A DNA stretch of 64,000 nucleotides from JBEKIK01 sp963838495 (GTDB lineage: Bacteria > Planctomycetota > Planctomycetia > Pirellulales > Thermoguttaceae): contig CAWIRC010000001.1 of assembly GCA_963838495.1 (NCBI GenBank), forward strand, positions 1,798,001 through 1,862,000, given 5' to 3'. The notes beneath the pieces were generated by a model, which saw nothing but the letters and a program-made list of their open reading frames with translations, ran no database searches and had not been told where the DNA came from. Below are positions 27,142 to 37,510 of this stretch, in pieces (the first letter of the stretch is position 1; every line of letters starts with the position of its first letter). Made by a program: the position numbers and the translations under genes.

Positions 27142-30100
27142 CTATTCTGTTTTTTCCTCGGCTCGAAGCACCACGGGCAGTTCCACGTCGATTACGGTCC
27201 CTGAGCCGGGGGCCGATTGGATTTCCGCCCGGCCCCCAAGCAAGCGGGCCCTCTCGCGAATGCTCTTCAAACCGAAGCGGCTCTCCTCGACCTCATTCGG
27301 GTCGAATCCAAGGCCCTGGTCCCGGACCTTGATGTGCAAGCGATCACCGCGCTGGGTTACTTCCACAACGACGATATCGCTCCGGCTGTGGCGGCAGGCA
27401 TTGGCGACCGCCTCTTGAACGATGCGAAACGCGGCGCTTTCCAAGGGCGGCGCCAATCGCTTGAATTGCACGTCGTGAAGAAAATCGATCTGCAATCCGC
27501 TCCGCTCCCTGTTCTCGCACACCAGATAATCGATCGCCTCGATTATGCCGTACTCGTCCAGGATCAAGGGCCGCAATCCGCTTATAAGCCGCCGCGTTTC
27601 GTCCACGCTTTGGCTGATTAATTTCGAGGCAAAGTCCAGGGATTTTTCCGCCGCATTGGCGTCGGATTCGCGCAGGCGGCGGAAGGCTTCCAAATGCAAA
27701 AACACGGCCGTGACCTGCTGGGCTATGCCGTCGTGGATTTCATAGGCCGTTATTTGCCGGTCGCGCTCGTGAAGGTCGATGATCCTTCGCAGCAGTTGCT
27801 GCTCCTTTTGGATCGCCTCGGCCGACCGTTTTTGTTCGGTGATGTCGGTGCAGATCACTATGGCGTGTTCTCCGGCAATATGTTCCCTGAAAGGGACGAT
27901 CCGGCATGACCAATGACGTTCGAACACGTCGAAAGAATCCACTTCCTGCACCGTGCGGCTGGATATGGCCCTGTAAAACGCCTCGCGGCATTGTTGCTGA
28001 TGGGAAGCCCGCACAAAGCCGAACCCGTCCATGCCGATCATCGCCTCCTTAGCAGCTCCCGGCACATCGCGGTTGGCAAAAAGGATTTTTCCATTATGGT
28101 CCACAAGAATAATGAAATCCGGGAGATTCTCGAACAATCCGCGGAGCAGGGCCTCGTTTTTGCGCAATTGTTCCTCGGCTTGTTTGCGATCGGTGATGTT
28201 CTCGATTATGCCGATGCCGTAAAGGGGCGCGCCTTCCGCGTCGCGTATCAAAGAGATATTGAGCCGGCCCCAGATTACGTCGCCATTCTTGTGAATATAC
28301 CTTTTTTCCAACAAGATTTTATCGCGCTTGCCGCTAAAAAGTTCGTCTAGCAGCCCTTGTTGGATGCCGGCATCATCAGGGTGCGTGTATTCGGTGTATT
28401 TTTTGCCGACCAATTCCTCCGCTGAATATCCCAGCATTTTTGCGAAAGTGGCGTTCACCACCAGCATTATCCCCTGCAAATTGCCCAAGGCCAAACCTAC
28501 CGCGGCGCTCTCGAATATTGCGCGAAAACGCGATTCGCTTTCATGCAGGGCCAGCCGGGCCCGATGACTCTCGCTCAGATCGCGGGCGATCCCGAACAAG
28601 GCCTCGATTTCCCCCCAATTGCCCCGGGCCACTATCGTCTCCACGGGAATTTGCATCCCATCTTTGGCCAGCAACGGAATTTCGCAAAGCGAAGTCTGCC
28701 CGGCTACAATTCGCGAAAATACGTCTAGGGCCTCCTGATGCCTTTCAGGCGGATGAAAATCGCTGACGTGCATGTCCGCCAGTTCCGCTTGCGAATATCC
28801 CAATCTTTTGCCAACCGCATGATTGACGTATAACACGCGGCCCCCTTTATCCAGGACAAAGATCATGTCCTTCAGGGTGTCGAAAAGAGATTGCAGGTTT
28901 TGCTGGGCGATGTGCCTTGCCGATTCGACTTGCGCAGCGCGCCACGCTGCCGCCGATTTGCGCAGCTATGGCTTCTATCGCCATCCGTGCGCTTAGCAAA
29001 ATGGTTTTATGTGTGTGGGAAGCCAGATTCAACGTGGCGATCACTCGGCCTTGATGCGTAATTGGAGCAATTACTCCCCCTTTAATGCCCGCTTTTTCAA
29101 AGTACGGCCTGCTTGGATGCCGGAGCTCCTCGACGGTTAAATACAACGCCTTTCCCAGCATCAAATACTGCATTTGGGGTTCATCCAATGCGTATTCCGA
29201 AACGGATTGAACAAACCAATTGGGAAAACCATTCCAGGCGGTCAGTTCGAATTTCCCTGAAGAATTGTTGAACAGATAAATTCCCCCGCAATCTACGCCC
29301 TCAATGCGCATTGCCGTAACAAGCACTTCGTTTAACGTGGTTTGAAGGTCGGAAGTGTCGGATAGTTTCAAGGCCAAATCGCATTGGATTCTTAGTAAAT
29401 TTTGGTCTTTTGCCGATGCGGAGATGTCTTGAATGGTGCCTTCCAAATAGAGAAATTTGCCGGCATCGTCGAATACCCGCCGCAAGGTGGTTCGTATGGC
29501 CATGGGCTTTCCGTCGCGGCGCTTGCAAAAAAATTCATGGGTTTTGTTTTCAGCGGAAAGTTCGGTCAACAACTGCATCCGCACCGAGGGATCGAGATAA
29601 AAATCCCGGGCAATATCAATCCGCATCGCTTCTTCCCGTGATTCATATCCCAGCATGTCCACCAAATACTGATCGATCTCGAGCACCTTCCCTTCCAAGC
29701 TGCTGCGGAAAAAACCTTTGGGTGCGCCGTCAAAAGAATAATCCTTCAGGCAATGCCCGCCGCCCGGCCCTTGGATCGCGCCTGAAACCGACCGCCCCGA
29801 AACGCGCGATTCGGCCAATGCCAGGCGAAATTCAAGCTCGGCGCCGTTTTGCGGATCGGTCAGGCAATCGTTGATCCCCGCCGATGAAAGCACCTGCATC
29901 TTATCGTGCCCGGCAACGGCGCCGCAGGCTATGATCTCCAGCGGCTTGGCCCCGGAGCAGGCCCGCAATTGCCGGCAAATCTCAATGGTCTTATCACTGG
30001 CCCAATCCATGCCGACAAATGCCAGCTCATAATCCGCCTGTGCCAGCACGTCGCCTATTTTTCCGATATCGTTGACGACCGAAACGACGTGCCCCCGTCG

Positions 30101-30163
30101 CGCAAGTAATTCGCACAAACAGTTTTCCCATGCGCCGGCGACACTTATAAGAAGAGATTTCAT
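27142..30163 (-). CDS. Multi-PAS/GAF sensor histidine kinase (NarX/DegS type), frameshifted
   Basis: Two frames join into one protein of about 1007 residues. The first part, from ATG 30163 (AGGGA upstream), holds a receiver-like domain, a PAS domain (about 150-260) and a GAF domain (about 285-420). The second holds three PAS domains, including IFESAAVGLAL, VNATFAKMLGYS, and LFENLPDFIILVDH, a HisKA_3 dimerisation helix with YEIHDGIAQQ, and a GHKL ATPase ending with RFGLKSIRERARLLGG. The frame changes near 28940; upstream of the usual ATG the second frame reads AAQVESARHIAQQNLQSL, proving continuity. In the receiver-like domain the phospho-acceptor position appears to be glycine (FVGMDW). No response regulator is adjacent. 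Confidence 0.82.
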
Positions 30164-30595
30164 GACTAATCCCTGCCCAAATGTGAACATTGCTATGCTG
30201 TTCGATCAAAGCATAGATAATCCCCCGTTACATTGCACTTATATTAACAGAAATTTTCAAAAAATCACCATTTAGATGTTATATTTTTCAGGCGAAACAA
30301 CTCTTGTGAGTGGTCTGTAACATAAAAACCAATCCTTGACTTCTTATTCCGCCAAGTAAACAATTTTTGCAATCCGCTCCTGTACTGGGAGTAAAATCCA
30401 TTTAGCGTGCACTGCAGCGATTTTGCCACCCGATGGCGGCACCACTTTATGCTGTTTTTGAAACCCGCGACCATGGTGTAATCCTTGTTCATGTCCTTAA
30501 ACTTGAAACAAAAGGGCGGACGTTGTCGCCTGCCTTTTTCGGGCCGGAACAATTCGAAACAAATAAGAGCGTCCAGCCCTCTGATTTCCGCGGCA
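30164..30595. other. Intergenic region between divergent sensor kinase and thioredoxin-NHL gene
   Basis: 432 bp, AT-rich on the left. It must carry promoters in both directions. A leftward open frame (30265-30735) overlaps the start of the next gene and has no family features, so I do not call it. I see no repeats or hairpins. Confidence 0.4.
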
Positions 30596-32202
30596 ATGTT
30601 ATTCTTGGTGCATGCCTTGGTAACCATTAATAACATACATGCCAAAGAACCATCCGCACCCTTTTTCTCCAAGCGCCTGCCAGTCCAGCCTTTTCCCATC
30701 TCGGATTCGTGGATCAATGCCGCCCGCCCAATCAAACTCGATCAACTCAAGGGCAAGTTCGTGCTCTTGGATTTCTGGACCCTGGGGTGCATAAACTGCA
30801 TGCACGTCATTCCCGAACTTAAAAAAATCGAGGCCGCCTGGCCAAATGACCTGGTGGTTATAGGCGTGCATTCGGCCAAGTTCCAGGAAGAGAAAAACAC
30901 CAAAGTCATAACCCAGGCCGTGTTGCGCTACGGCGTTCGGCATCCGGTAATAAACGATTCCGACTTCACCGTCTGGAAAAGCTTCGGCATTCAGGCCTGG
31001 CCCAGCCTGGTCCTTATCGATCCCGAGGGATACGCAGTCTGGGGTCATAGCGGCGAAGTCACTTTCGAGCAACTCGACAACCTGCTGAAACCCGCCGTTG
31101 CATATTACCGAAAAATGGGGCTTCTGGATGAAAAACCTCTGGTCTTCGAACCAGAGAGTAAATTATCAGCCCACACCCCGCTAAGTTTCCCGGGCAAAAT
31201 CCTGGCCGACGAGGCCGGCAACCGCTTGTTCATCGCCGATTCCGGACACAACCGCATCGTCGTCGCCCGGCTGGACGGAATGCTGCTGGATACGATAGGC
31301 CAGGGCGGCCGCGGGCAGTCCGACGGCGATTACGCCCAAGCCCAATTCAACTCCCCGCAAGGAATGGCCCTAAAAGACAACATGCTTTACGTGGCCGACA
31401 CCGAAAACCACTTGATCCGCAAAATCGACCTGGCAAAGAAACAAGTAACCACTATCGCCGGCACAGGCCATCAAAGCCGGGATGCGCCGCCATTCGCCGA
31501 TTCGGCAAAACCGCGAAAAACGGCTTTAAACAGCCCTTGGGCCTTGTGGATCCAGGGAAACTTCCTTTTCATTGCCATGGCCGGATCGCACCAGATCTGG
31601 AAAATGCCCCTCGACGAAATCTACATCGGCGTTTATGCCGGCAACGGCGTGGAAGACATTGTCGACGGCCCGCTTGCACCCGCAAGGCGTATCAAACCGG
31701 ATTTGCCTCGTTTGCCCAGCCCAGCGGACTGGCATCAGACGGCACGTGGCTCTATGTCGCCGACGCCGAAGGCAGTTCCATTCGCGCAGTCCCCTTCGAT
31801 CACGGTAAAAAAGTCCGCACCGTGGTCGGCACCGCACATCTCCCCGAAGCCAGGCTGTTTACCTTCGGCGACGCTGACGGCCTCGCATATCAAGTCAAAT
31901 TGCAGCACCCGCTGGGCATTGTCTATCGCCAAGGCAAACTCTATATTGCCGACACCTATAACAATAAAATCAAGGAAGTCGATCCCATCCACGGCGACAC
32001 GCAAACACTGGCCGGCACCGGAGAGGCCGACTATTCCGAAGCCCCGCCGGCATTCAACAATCCCTCCGGCCTGTCCGCGGCCGGCGGAAAACTCTACGTG
32101 GCCGATACAAACAACCACATGATCCGCGTGATCGATTTGGACGATCATAACAAGGTATCGACCCTGGAAATCACAGGCCTTAAACCGCCCGCTTCTATGT
32201 AG
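30596..32202 (+). CDS. Secreted thioredoxin-like/NHL-repeat protein, frameshifted
   Basis: About 535 residues from ATG 30596 (MLFLVHALVTINNIHA, signal-like); an upstream ATG at 30485 is possible. A TlpA/thioredoxin-type domain has FVLLDFWTLGCINCMH (CxxC) and AWPSLVLIDPEG, followed by at least five NHL beta-propeller repeats (ADSGHNRIVVAR, VADTENHLIRKID, VADAEGSSIRAV, IADTYNNKIKEV, VADTNNHMIRVID). The fusion resembles NHLRC2. The frame shifts near 31675-31690: the first frame reads DGPLAPARRIKPD, while the second continues with FASFAQPSGLASDGTWLYVAD to the end. One base would repair it. Likely a redox-active, surface or periplasmic protein. Confidence 0.82.
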
Positions 32203-32203
32203 G

Positions 32204-32259
32204 CGGCACACCCCGTGTGCCGTCTAGTGTTAGATAGTGGCAGGCACACTCCGTGTGCC
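32204..32259. repeat. Two tandem hairpins with GGCACAC / GTGTGCC arms
   Basis: CGGCACAC-CCC-GTGTGCCG at 32204-32222 and GGCACAC-TCC-GTGTGCC at 32243-32259, directly after the NHL gene stop. They could terminate transcription (no T tract) or be a dispersed repeat. Confidence 0.7.
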
Positions 32260-32398
32260 GTCCCCGGATTCAGTTTGCGGTAAATCAATAAACATGGGTC
32301 TCGGATCAACGTATGGGGTAATTTTTTGTATCGGGGAAAGGAAAAAAACAATCCCCCCATTTCCTCAAGATAAAAAAACTGCTAAATTTTCAAGTCCT

Positions 32399-33787
32399 AT
32401 GAACAACTCTATCAACATGAAATACGTCTGGGTGATTTCCCTGGTCGCGGCCATGGGCGGGCTGCTGTTCGGCTACGATTGGGTGGTGATCGGCGGGGCA
32501 AAACCCTTCTTCGAACGATATTTTCATCTCACCACCAACGAATTTGCCAGCGGATGGGCAAATAGCTGCGCCCTGGTTGGCTGCTGTTTCGGCGCGCTAA
32601 TGGCCGGGGCCTTGAGCGACCGGTTCGGACGAAAAAAACTTCTGATACTGTGCGCATTGTTGTTTACGGTGACTTCGATCGGCAACGGCCTGGCCCCGAC
32701 CTTTGCCGTTTTTGTGACATGGCGAATCTGCGGCGGCGTGGCAATCGGCCTGGCCTCGAGCCTATCGCCGATGTATATCGCCGAAGTCGCGCCGGCCCAA
32801 ATCCGCGGACGCCTGGTCTCGATCAACCAACTTACAATCGTCATTGGCATCTTATTGGCGCAATTGGTGAATAATTCCCTTGGATTCGGCATGGAAAAGG
32901 GGATGAGCGAAGAACTGTTGGCGCAATCATGGTACGTGCAAATGGGCTGGCGCTGGATGTTCGCCCTGACCGCCGTTCCCGCCGCGTTATTCCTGATCGG
33001 CATGTTCTTCTTGCCGGAAAGCCCCCGTTGGCTGGTCAAAAGCGGAGCCGCGGACCAGGCCCAATCCGTCTTAGCCAAGATCGGCGGCCATGACTACGCA
33101 TCAGCCGCCTTGGCCGATATCAATAGCACGCTGGTCAACGAAATTCAGAAAGTGAATTATCGCGACCTGCTCGAGCCGCGGATGAGAAAGGTCCTGCTGA
33201 TTGGAATCATCCTGGCGGTTTTTCAGCAATGGTGCGGCATCAACGTGATTTTCAACTACGCCGATAAAATATTCACGCCCGCCGGCTACGAAATCTCAGA
33301 CTTGCTTAACAAGATCGTCTGGACGGGCTCGGTGAATTTTATTTTTACCTTGGTTGCCATGGGGATAGTCGATCGCGGCGGGCGCAGGCCCCTGATGCTT
33401 TTTGGCCCGGTCGGCCTGGCCATAATTTACGTCTTGTTGGGCTATTGTTACTTCGCCGGCATCCAGGGCTCACCGATACTTTGGCTGGTCTTGGCCGCCA
33501 TAGCCTGCTATGCCATGTCGCTGGCCCCGGTAACCTGGGTGGTGATTTCCGAGATCTTCCCCAATCGCATCCGCGGCGCGGCTATTGCCGTGGCGGTTAT
33601 GTCGTTGTGGATCGCTTGTTTTATCCTGACATACACATTCCCCATCCTCGACCGGCATTTAGGCACTGCCGGTACGTTCTGGCTGTATTCCGGCATCTGC
33701 CTGGCGGGCTTTATTTTTATATTCTTCAAACTGCCCGAGACCAAGAATAAAACCCTGGAACAGATCGAACGCGAACTGGTGGATTGA
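32399..33787 (+). CDS. MFS sugar porter (sugar/proton symporter family)
   Basis: About 462 residues from ATG 32399 (a second ATG at 32417). Twelve TM helices. Sugar-porter signatures are all present: LLFGYDWVVIGGA in TM1, DRFGRKKLL in loop 2-3, PMYIAEVAPAQIRGRLVS, PESPRWLVKSG after TM6, QQWCGINVI in TM7, DRGGRRPL in loop 8-9 and PETKNKTLEQIE at the C-terminus. It should import a hexose or pentose with protons. Isolated, between the NHL gene and a small leftward membrane protein; two hairpin repeats precede it. Confidence 0.92.
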   Translation: MNNSINMKYVWVISLVAAMGGLLFGYDWVVIGGAKPFFERYFHLTTNEFASGWANSCALVGCCFGALMAGALSDRFGRKKLLILCALLFTVTSIGNGLAPTFAVFVTWRICGGVAIGLASSLSPMYIAEVAPAQIRGRLVSINQLTIVIGILLAQLVNNSLGFGMEKGMSEELLAQSWYVQMGWRWMFALTAVPAALFLIGMFFLPESPRWLVKSGAADQAQSVLAKIGGHDYASAALADINSTLVNEIQKVNYRDLLEPRMRKVLLIGIILAVFQQWCGINVIFNYADKIFTPAGYEISDLLNKIVWTGSVNFIFTLVAMGIVDRGGRRPLMLFGPVGLAIIYVLLGYCYFAGIQGSPILWLVLAAIACYAMSLAPVTWVVISEIFPNRIRGAAIAVAVMSLWIACFILTYTFPILDRHLGTAGTFWLYSGICLAGFIFIFFKLPETKNKTLEQIERELVD

Positions 33788-33805
33788 TCGCTTTTCCGGC
33801 CATTC

Positions 33806-34285
33806 TTACGAATGATGCGCCAGTTCTTCGCCCACCTTTTCCAGGTCTTTGCGATAGAAGCGGATGGCTTCGGACGGGCTGAGGTTGAGAATCGCCCGGC
33901 CGTCGGTCTCCCAATGATCGCGGTCGAAGCGGAACACCGCCGTGCCAAGCTGCATGTTGCCCACCGCGTCGCCGCTGTTGCGGGCGGTGGAATCGGGATC
34001 TTCCATGGATAGCGCAATGGCCACCAGCGCCGAAAGTTCGCCCGTTGTGCGATTGCGGACGTAACAAACGTCGTCGGCAAAAGTGCAGTCCGAGCATCGC
34101 GGCGACGCGGGCTTGGCCCGCTTTGAAGCCAAATGGATAAATTTGGCCTCCAGCCGTTCGCGCTGCGTATGAAAAAATTTCTTCGCCTTGGCGAATTGAA
34201 CTTCCCTGGACATGGTCCGCACCGGCCGCCACAGACAAATCCAGGCGAAAATCAGCACGCCAGTCCCGGCTATCCACCACCACAT
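33806..34285 (-). CDS. Membrane-anchored unknown protein, planctomycete type
   Basis: 159 residues. One N-terminal TM (WWWIAGTGVLIFAWICLW), a basic helical stretch (AKAKKFFHTQRERLEAKF) and a globular part with three cysteines (PRCSDCTFADDVCYVRN), TGELSALVAIALSME and DGRAILNLSPSEAIRFYRKDLE. I recall similar proteins from planctomycetes but no function. Convergent with the sugar porter gene, with an 18-bp gap. Confidence 0.65.
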   Translation of the reverse strand: MWWWIAGTGVLIFAWICLWRPVRTMSREVQFAKAKKFFHTQRERLEAKFIHLASKRAKPASPRCSDCTFADDVCYVRNRTTGELSALVAIALSMEDPDSTARNSGDAVGNMQLGTAVFRFDRDHWETDGRAILNLSPSEAIRFYRKDLEKVGEELAHHS

Positions 34286-34730
34286 GTCAGAATCCCCGTG
34301 TACTACGCAACTCGATCCATAATTTTTTATTGTACCATTATTTTATTATGTCCCGCGGAAAATTAGCAAGCAATTCCCCAAAAATCTATTTTTCAAGCAG
34401 GTAGCAACTATCCCCCCTAATTTCGCGCATAGATCTGCAAGTCGTTATCTCGGAGGGCATACGACATTTCCATAAGACCCTTTTTTTAAGTAAAGATTTG
34501 CTCTCCCTGTTTCTCTTGCCAATCCAATCAATTCAAGGTAAACTCTAATAATTGCCGCTATGACGGCTGTTTTTACAATTTCGAATCCTTTGCATAGGCG
34601 CCCCTGAAAACATCGAATTAGCTTGAAATGCATTCGCCGGGGTGACCAAAACAGCCGGCGGGTGCTAGCCGTTAGGGCCAATGCAGCCCGTCTTCACCCG
34701 TCAGGGGGTTCGCTTGCCACCTTCGTAAAC
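34286..34730. other. Intergenic region upstream of fusA
   Basis: 445 bp. The left half is AT-rich, the right half GC-rich. A leftward open frame (34445-34681) was not accepted because it has no family features or ribosome binding site. It must hold the fusA promoter, which I cannot place. Confidence 0.4.
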
Positions 34731-36881
34731 ATGGAAATCGCAAAACTTCGCAATATCGGCATCTCGGCCCATATCGACTCGGGCAAGACCACGCTCTCCG
34801 AGCGCATCTTGTACTACACCGGCCGGATTCACCGCATGCAGGAAGTGCACGACGGCGGCGGCGCCACCATGGACCACATGGAACTGGAAAAGGAACGCGG
34901 CATTACCATCACCAGCGCGGCCACGACCGTCCAGTGGGGCGACGCCGTGATTAATCTGATCGATACCCCCGGCCACGTCGATTTCACCGTCGAGGTGGAG
35001 CGCAGCCTCCGCGTGCTGGACGGGGCAATCCTGGTGCTTTGTGCCGTCGGCGGCGTCCAGGCACAATCGCTCACCATCGACCGCCAGATGCGTCGCTATC
35101 ATGTCCCGCGCCTGGCATTTATCAATAAAATGGACCGCATCGGCGCAGATCCGCAAAAAGTAATCGAACAACTGCGGGCAAAACTCGACTGCGATGCCGT
35201 CTTGATGCAATTGCCCATCGGCTGCGAAACCGAATTCCAGGGCATCATCGACCTGGTAACACTGAAGGCAGTATACTTCGACGGCCCAAACGGCGAAACA
35301 CTGCGCGAAGAAAACATTCCCACCGAGCTTGCCATTCAATCCCAATCCGCCAGGCAGCACATGCTCGAAGCCCTGTCGATGTATTCCGACGAACTCATGG
35401 AGTTGCTCCTGGCCGACAAGCCCGTGCCCGAACAATTAATTTACGACGTGACCCGCTCGGCCGTGGCGAACTTGGAATTCACGCCCGTTTTTCTGGGCTC
35501 GGCGTATCGCAACAAAGGCGTGCAGCCGCTTTTGGACGCCGTAGTCCGGCTTCTGCCCTCGCCCTTGGATGTGGAAATTAAGGCCTTTAAAAAGAATAAG
35601 CATGGCCCTCACCCTAAATCGCTCCCGGATGAAGAGGGGACAACGGCATCAGCTAAAACAGACATCCCCCACGAAATCCCGCTGACGCCCGACACTGACA
35701 AACCCATGGTCGCCATGGCCTTTAAAATCGTCGAGGACCCGTACGGCACGCTAACCTTCATGCGGATTTACCAAGGTAAGATCATCAAGGGCGAAAGCTA
35801 CAACAATCAGCGCACTGGGCGCAAGGAACGCTTCGGCCGCATAGTCCGCATGCACGCCGACCAGCGCGAAGACATCGACGAGGCCGCGGCAGGCGACATC
35901 GTGGCCGTCTTAGGCGTGGATTGCGCATCCGGCGACACCTATGCATCCAAACCGCATTATTGCCAGTTGCAGGGCATGTTCGTGCCCGAGCCGGTCATCC
36001 GCATGGCCATCACGCCCATGGCCCGCGACGGGGCCGACCGCCTGAGCAAGGCCCTGCACCGCTTCCGCCGCGAAGACCCAACGCTGCACGTATCAACCGA
36101 CGAAGAAACCGGCGAGACGATCATCGCCGGCATGGGCGAACTGCATTTGGACATCTACGTGGAGCGCATCCGCCGCGAATACAACGTGGCGGTCGAGGTC
36201 AGCCCGCCCAGGGTCAACTACCGCGAGGCCCCCACGCAGCCGGCGAAGTTCAATACCAGACATAAAAAGCAGACCGGCGGGTCAGGCCAGTTCGCCCACA
36301 TCATCGGCAAGCTGGAAGTCCTGCCCGACGATGCCGAGGAAAATTTCATCTTCGAGGAAAACGTCACGGGCGGGCGAGTGCCCAAGCAATACATCCCGGC
36401 CGTGGAAAAAGGCTTCCGCTCGCTGCTCCAAAAGGGCCCGATCGCCGGGTACCCGGTCGTCAAACTCGCGGTAACGCTCGAAGACGGCTCGTATCACGAA
36501 GTCGATAGTTCCGACCTGGCCTTCCAGATCTGCGCCCAAACCGCCATGCGCGAGGCCTTCCCCCAAACCAAGCCCGTGCTCCTGGAACCGGTGATGAAAA
36601 TCGAGATCGAGTGCCCCTCGCAATTCCAGGGCGCGGTGGTGGGCAATCTCACCGCCCGCCGCGGACTTATTTTATCGTCCGAGGTCCACGGCGTGGACGT
36701 CCGCATCGAAGGCGAAGTCCCCCTGGCCGAAACCTTCGGCTACGCCACCGATCTACGCAGCATGACCCAAGGCCAAGGCGCCTTCACCATGGAATTCGCC
36801 CGCTACAAGCGCCTGCCCAAAAATCTCGAAGAAGAAATCATCGCCGAGCGAAAAAAAGCGGCCCTGGCCGGTGCGGTGTGA
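34731..36881 (+). CDS. fusA: Elongation factor G
   Basis: 716 residues from ATG 34731; upstream codons in the frame are not EF-G-like. GTPase motifs: G1 AHIDSGKTT, switch/G2 region DHMELEKERGITI, G3 DTPGHVD, G4 NKMD, followed by domains II-V with the MAFKIVEDPYGTLTFMRIYQG segment, GMGELHLDIYVERI and domain IV with GGSGQFAHI. It drives translocation of tRNA and mRNA on the ribosome. In the linker between the G domain and domain II, 35606-35641 is a degenerate copy of the palindromic repeat family, read in frame as GPHPKSLPDEEGT. It is unclear whether this is the only EF-G; the SGKTT variant and DHMELEKERG suggest the main or second paralogue. Confidence 0.92.
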   Translation: MEIAKLRNIGISAHIDSGKTTLSERILYYTGRIHRMQEVHDGGGATMDHMELEKERGITITSAATTVQWGDAVINLIDTPGHVDFTVEVERSLRVLDGAILVLCAVGGVQAQSLTIDRQMRRYHVPRLAFINKMDRIGADPQKVIEQLRAKLDCDAVLMQLPIGCETEFQGIIDLVTLKAVYFDGPNGETLREENIPTELAIQSQSARQHMLEALSMYSDELMELLLADKPVPEQLIYDVTRSAVANLEFTPVFLGSAYRNKGVQPLLDAVVRLLPSPLDVEIKAFKKNKHGPHPKSLPDEEGTTASAKTDIPHEIPLTPDTDKPMVAMAFKIVEDPYGTLTFMRIYQGKIIKGESYNNQRTGRKERFGRIVRMHADQREDIDEAAAGDIVAVLGVDCASGDTYASKPHYCQLQGMFVPEPVIRMAITPMARDGADRLSKALHRFRREDPTLHVSTDEETGETIIAGMGELHLDIYVERIRREYNVAVEVSPPRVNYREAPTQPAKFNTRHKKQTGGSGQFAHIIGKLEVLPDDAEENFIFEENVTGGRVPKQYIPAVEKGFRSLLQKGPIAGYPVVKLAVTLEDGSYHEVDSSDLAFQICAQTAMREAFPQTKPVLLEPVMKIEIECPSQFQGAVVGNLTARRGLILSSEVHGVDVRIEGEVPLAETFGYATDLRSMTQGQGAFTMEFARYKRLPKNLEEEIIAERKKAALAGAV
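35606..35641 (-). repeat. Degenerate family A palindromic repeat inside fusA
   Basis: Aligned by eye with the copy at 61288, 30 of 36 positions match: CCCTCACCCTA, then CTCCCGGA, then GAGGGGAC. It is in frame, adds about 12 residues, and falls in a loop that varies in length between EF-Gs, so it is probably tolerated. Confidence 0.75.
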
Positions 36882-36937
36882 AGATTTATATTATTCCTGT
36901 TTATGTTCCCTATTTCTCTCTATTTTTCACATATTTC

Positions 36938-37159
36938 TTATCTGCCTGCAGTTTTTGCGATGTCAACCAATGACCGCAATGCCGAATTAACGGCCTCATC
37001 GTTGGGAAAATATTTAGCAATGTCGGGTGAAAGCAGCACCAAGTTTGTACCTTCCTTGAAGCGTTTAGCATACTTTCCCCTAACGCCGCTTTTGAGTTTA
37101 GATAGGTCGTATTCTGGACGCAGTTCGTCATTGCGTTCTTTTTTATTTTTCTTCTTCAT
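36938..37159 (-). CDS. BrnA-like antitoxin
   Basis: About 73 residues from ATG 37159; the frame continues 12 codons upstream inside the toxin gene. Basic start MKKKNKKERNDELRPEYDL, then SKLKSGVRGKYAKRF and a ribbon-helix-helix-like end (LLSPDIAKYFPNDEAVNSALRSLV). The DELRPEYDLSKLK block is typical of antitoxins paired with BrnT and DUF4258-type toxins. Overlaps the brnT gene by 17 nt, exactly as in the second pair at 54737-55229. A truncated relic of the same protein lies at 39213-39299. Confidence 0.82.
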   Translation of the reverse strand: MKKKNKKERNDELRPEYDLSKLKSGVRGKYAKRFKEGTNLVLLSPDIAKYFPNDEAVNSALRSLVDIAKTAGR

Positions 37160-37418
37160 AATGAATTCTTTCCTGTCGAGTTGTTTTTCGAGCACTGATA
37201 ATTCGAATATTCTCTCCCCTATCAGTATGTGCGATTATAAGCAATTGTCCGGATTGTGACGTTCCCACTGTGATATATCGTTCTTCTGCCAAAGAATGGT
37301 CAGGATTGTGATATGTCACTGACAAAGGATCGGCGAAAACAGTCGCGGCCTCATAAAATGAGACGCCGTGTTTAATTAAATTCAGATTAGCTTTGTCCGG
37401 GTCCCATTCGAACTTCAT
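37143..37418 (-). CDS. brnT: BrnT-family ribonuclease toxin
   Basis: 91 residues with the compact BrnT fold: start FEWDPDKANLNLIKHGVSF, then EAATVFADPLSVTYHNPDH, EERYITVGTS, LLIIAHTDRG and IRIISARKTTRQER. BrnT is a RelE-like translation-blocking ribonuclease controlled by BrnA. Toxin first, antitoxin second. First of four toxin-antitoxin modules packed into 36.9-40.0 kb. Confidence 0.88.
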   Translation of the reverse strand: MKFEWDPDKANLNLIKHGVSFYEAATVFADPLSVTYHNPDHSLAEERYITVGTSQSGQLLIIAHTDRGENIRIISARKTTRQERIHYEEEK

Positions 37419-37510
37419 ATTATCAGTTTATCCTGATATTTCATATTCGACAATCCCGTGTATTTCTCGCTGGCTGTCGTGTTTTTTTGAACCAGCGCCG
37501 CACGTCAGAC

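Noticed and set aside
30265..30735. 156-codon leftward frame
   Set aside because: Overlaps the start of the thioredoxin-NHL gene, no motifs, no ribosome binding site.
34445..34681. 78-codon leftward frame before fusA
   Set aside because: No start signal or recognisable features; half of it overlaps the fusA leader.
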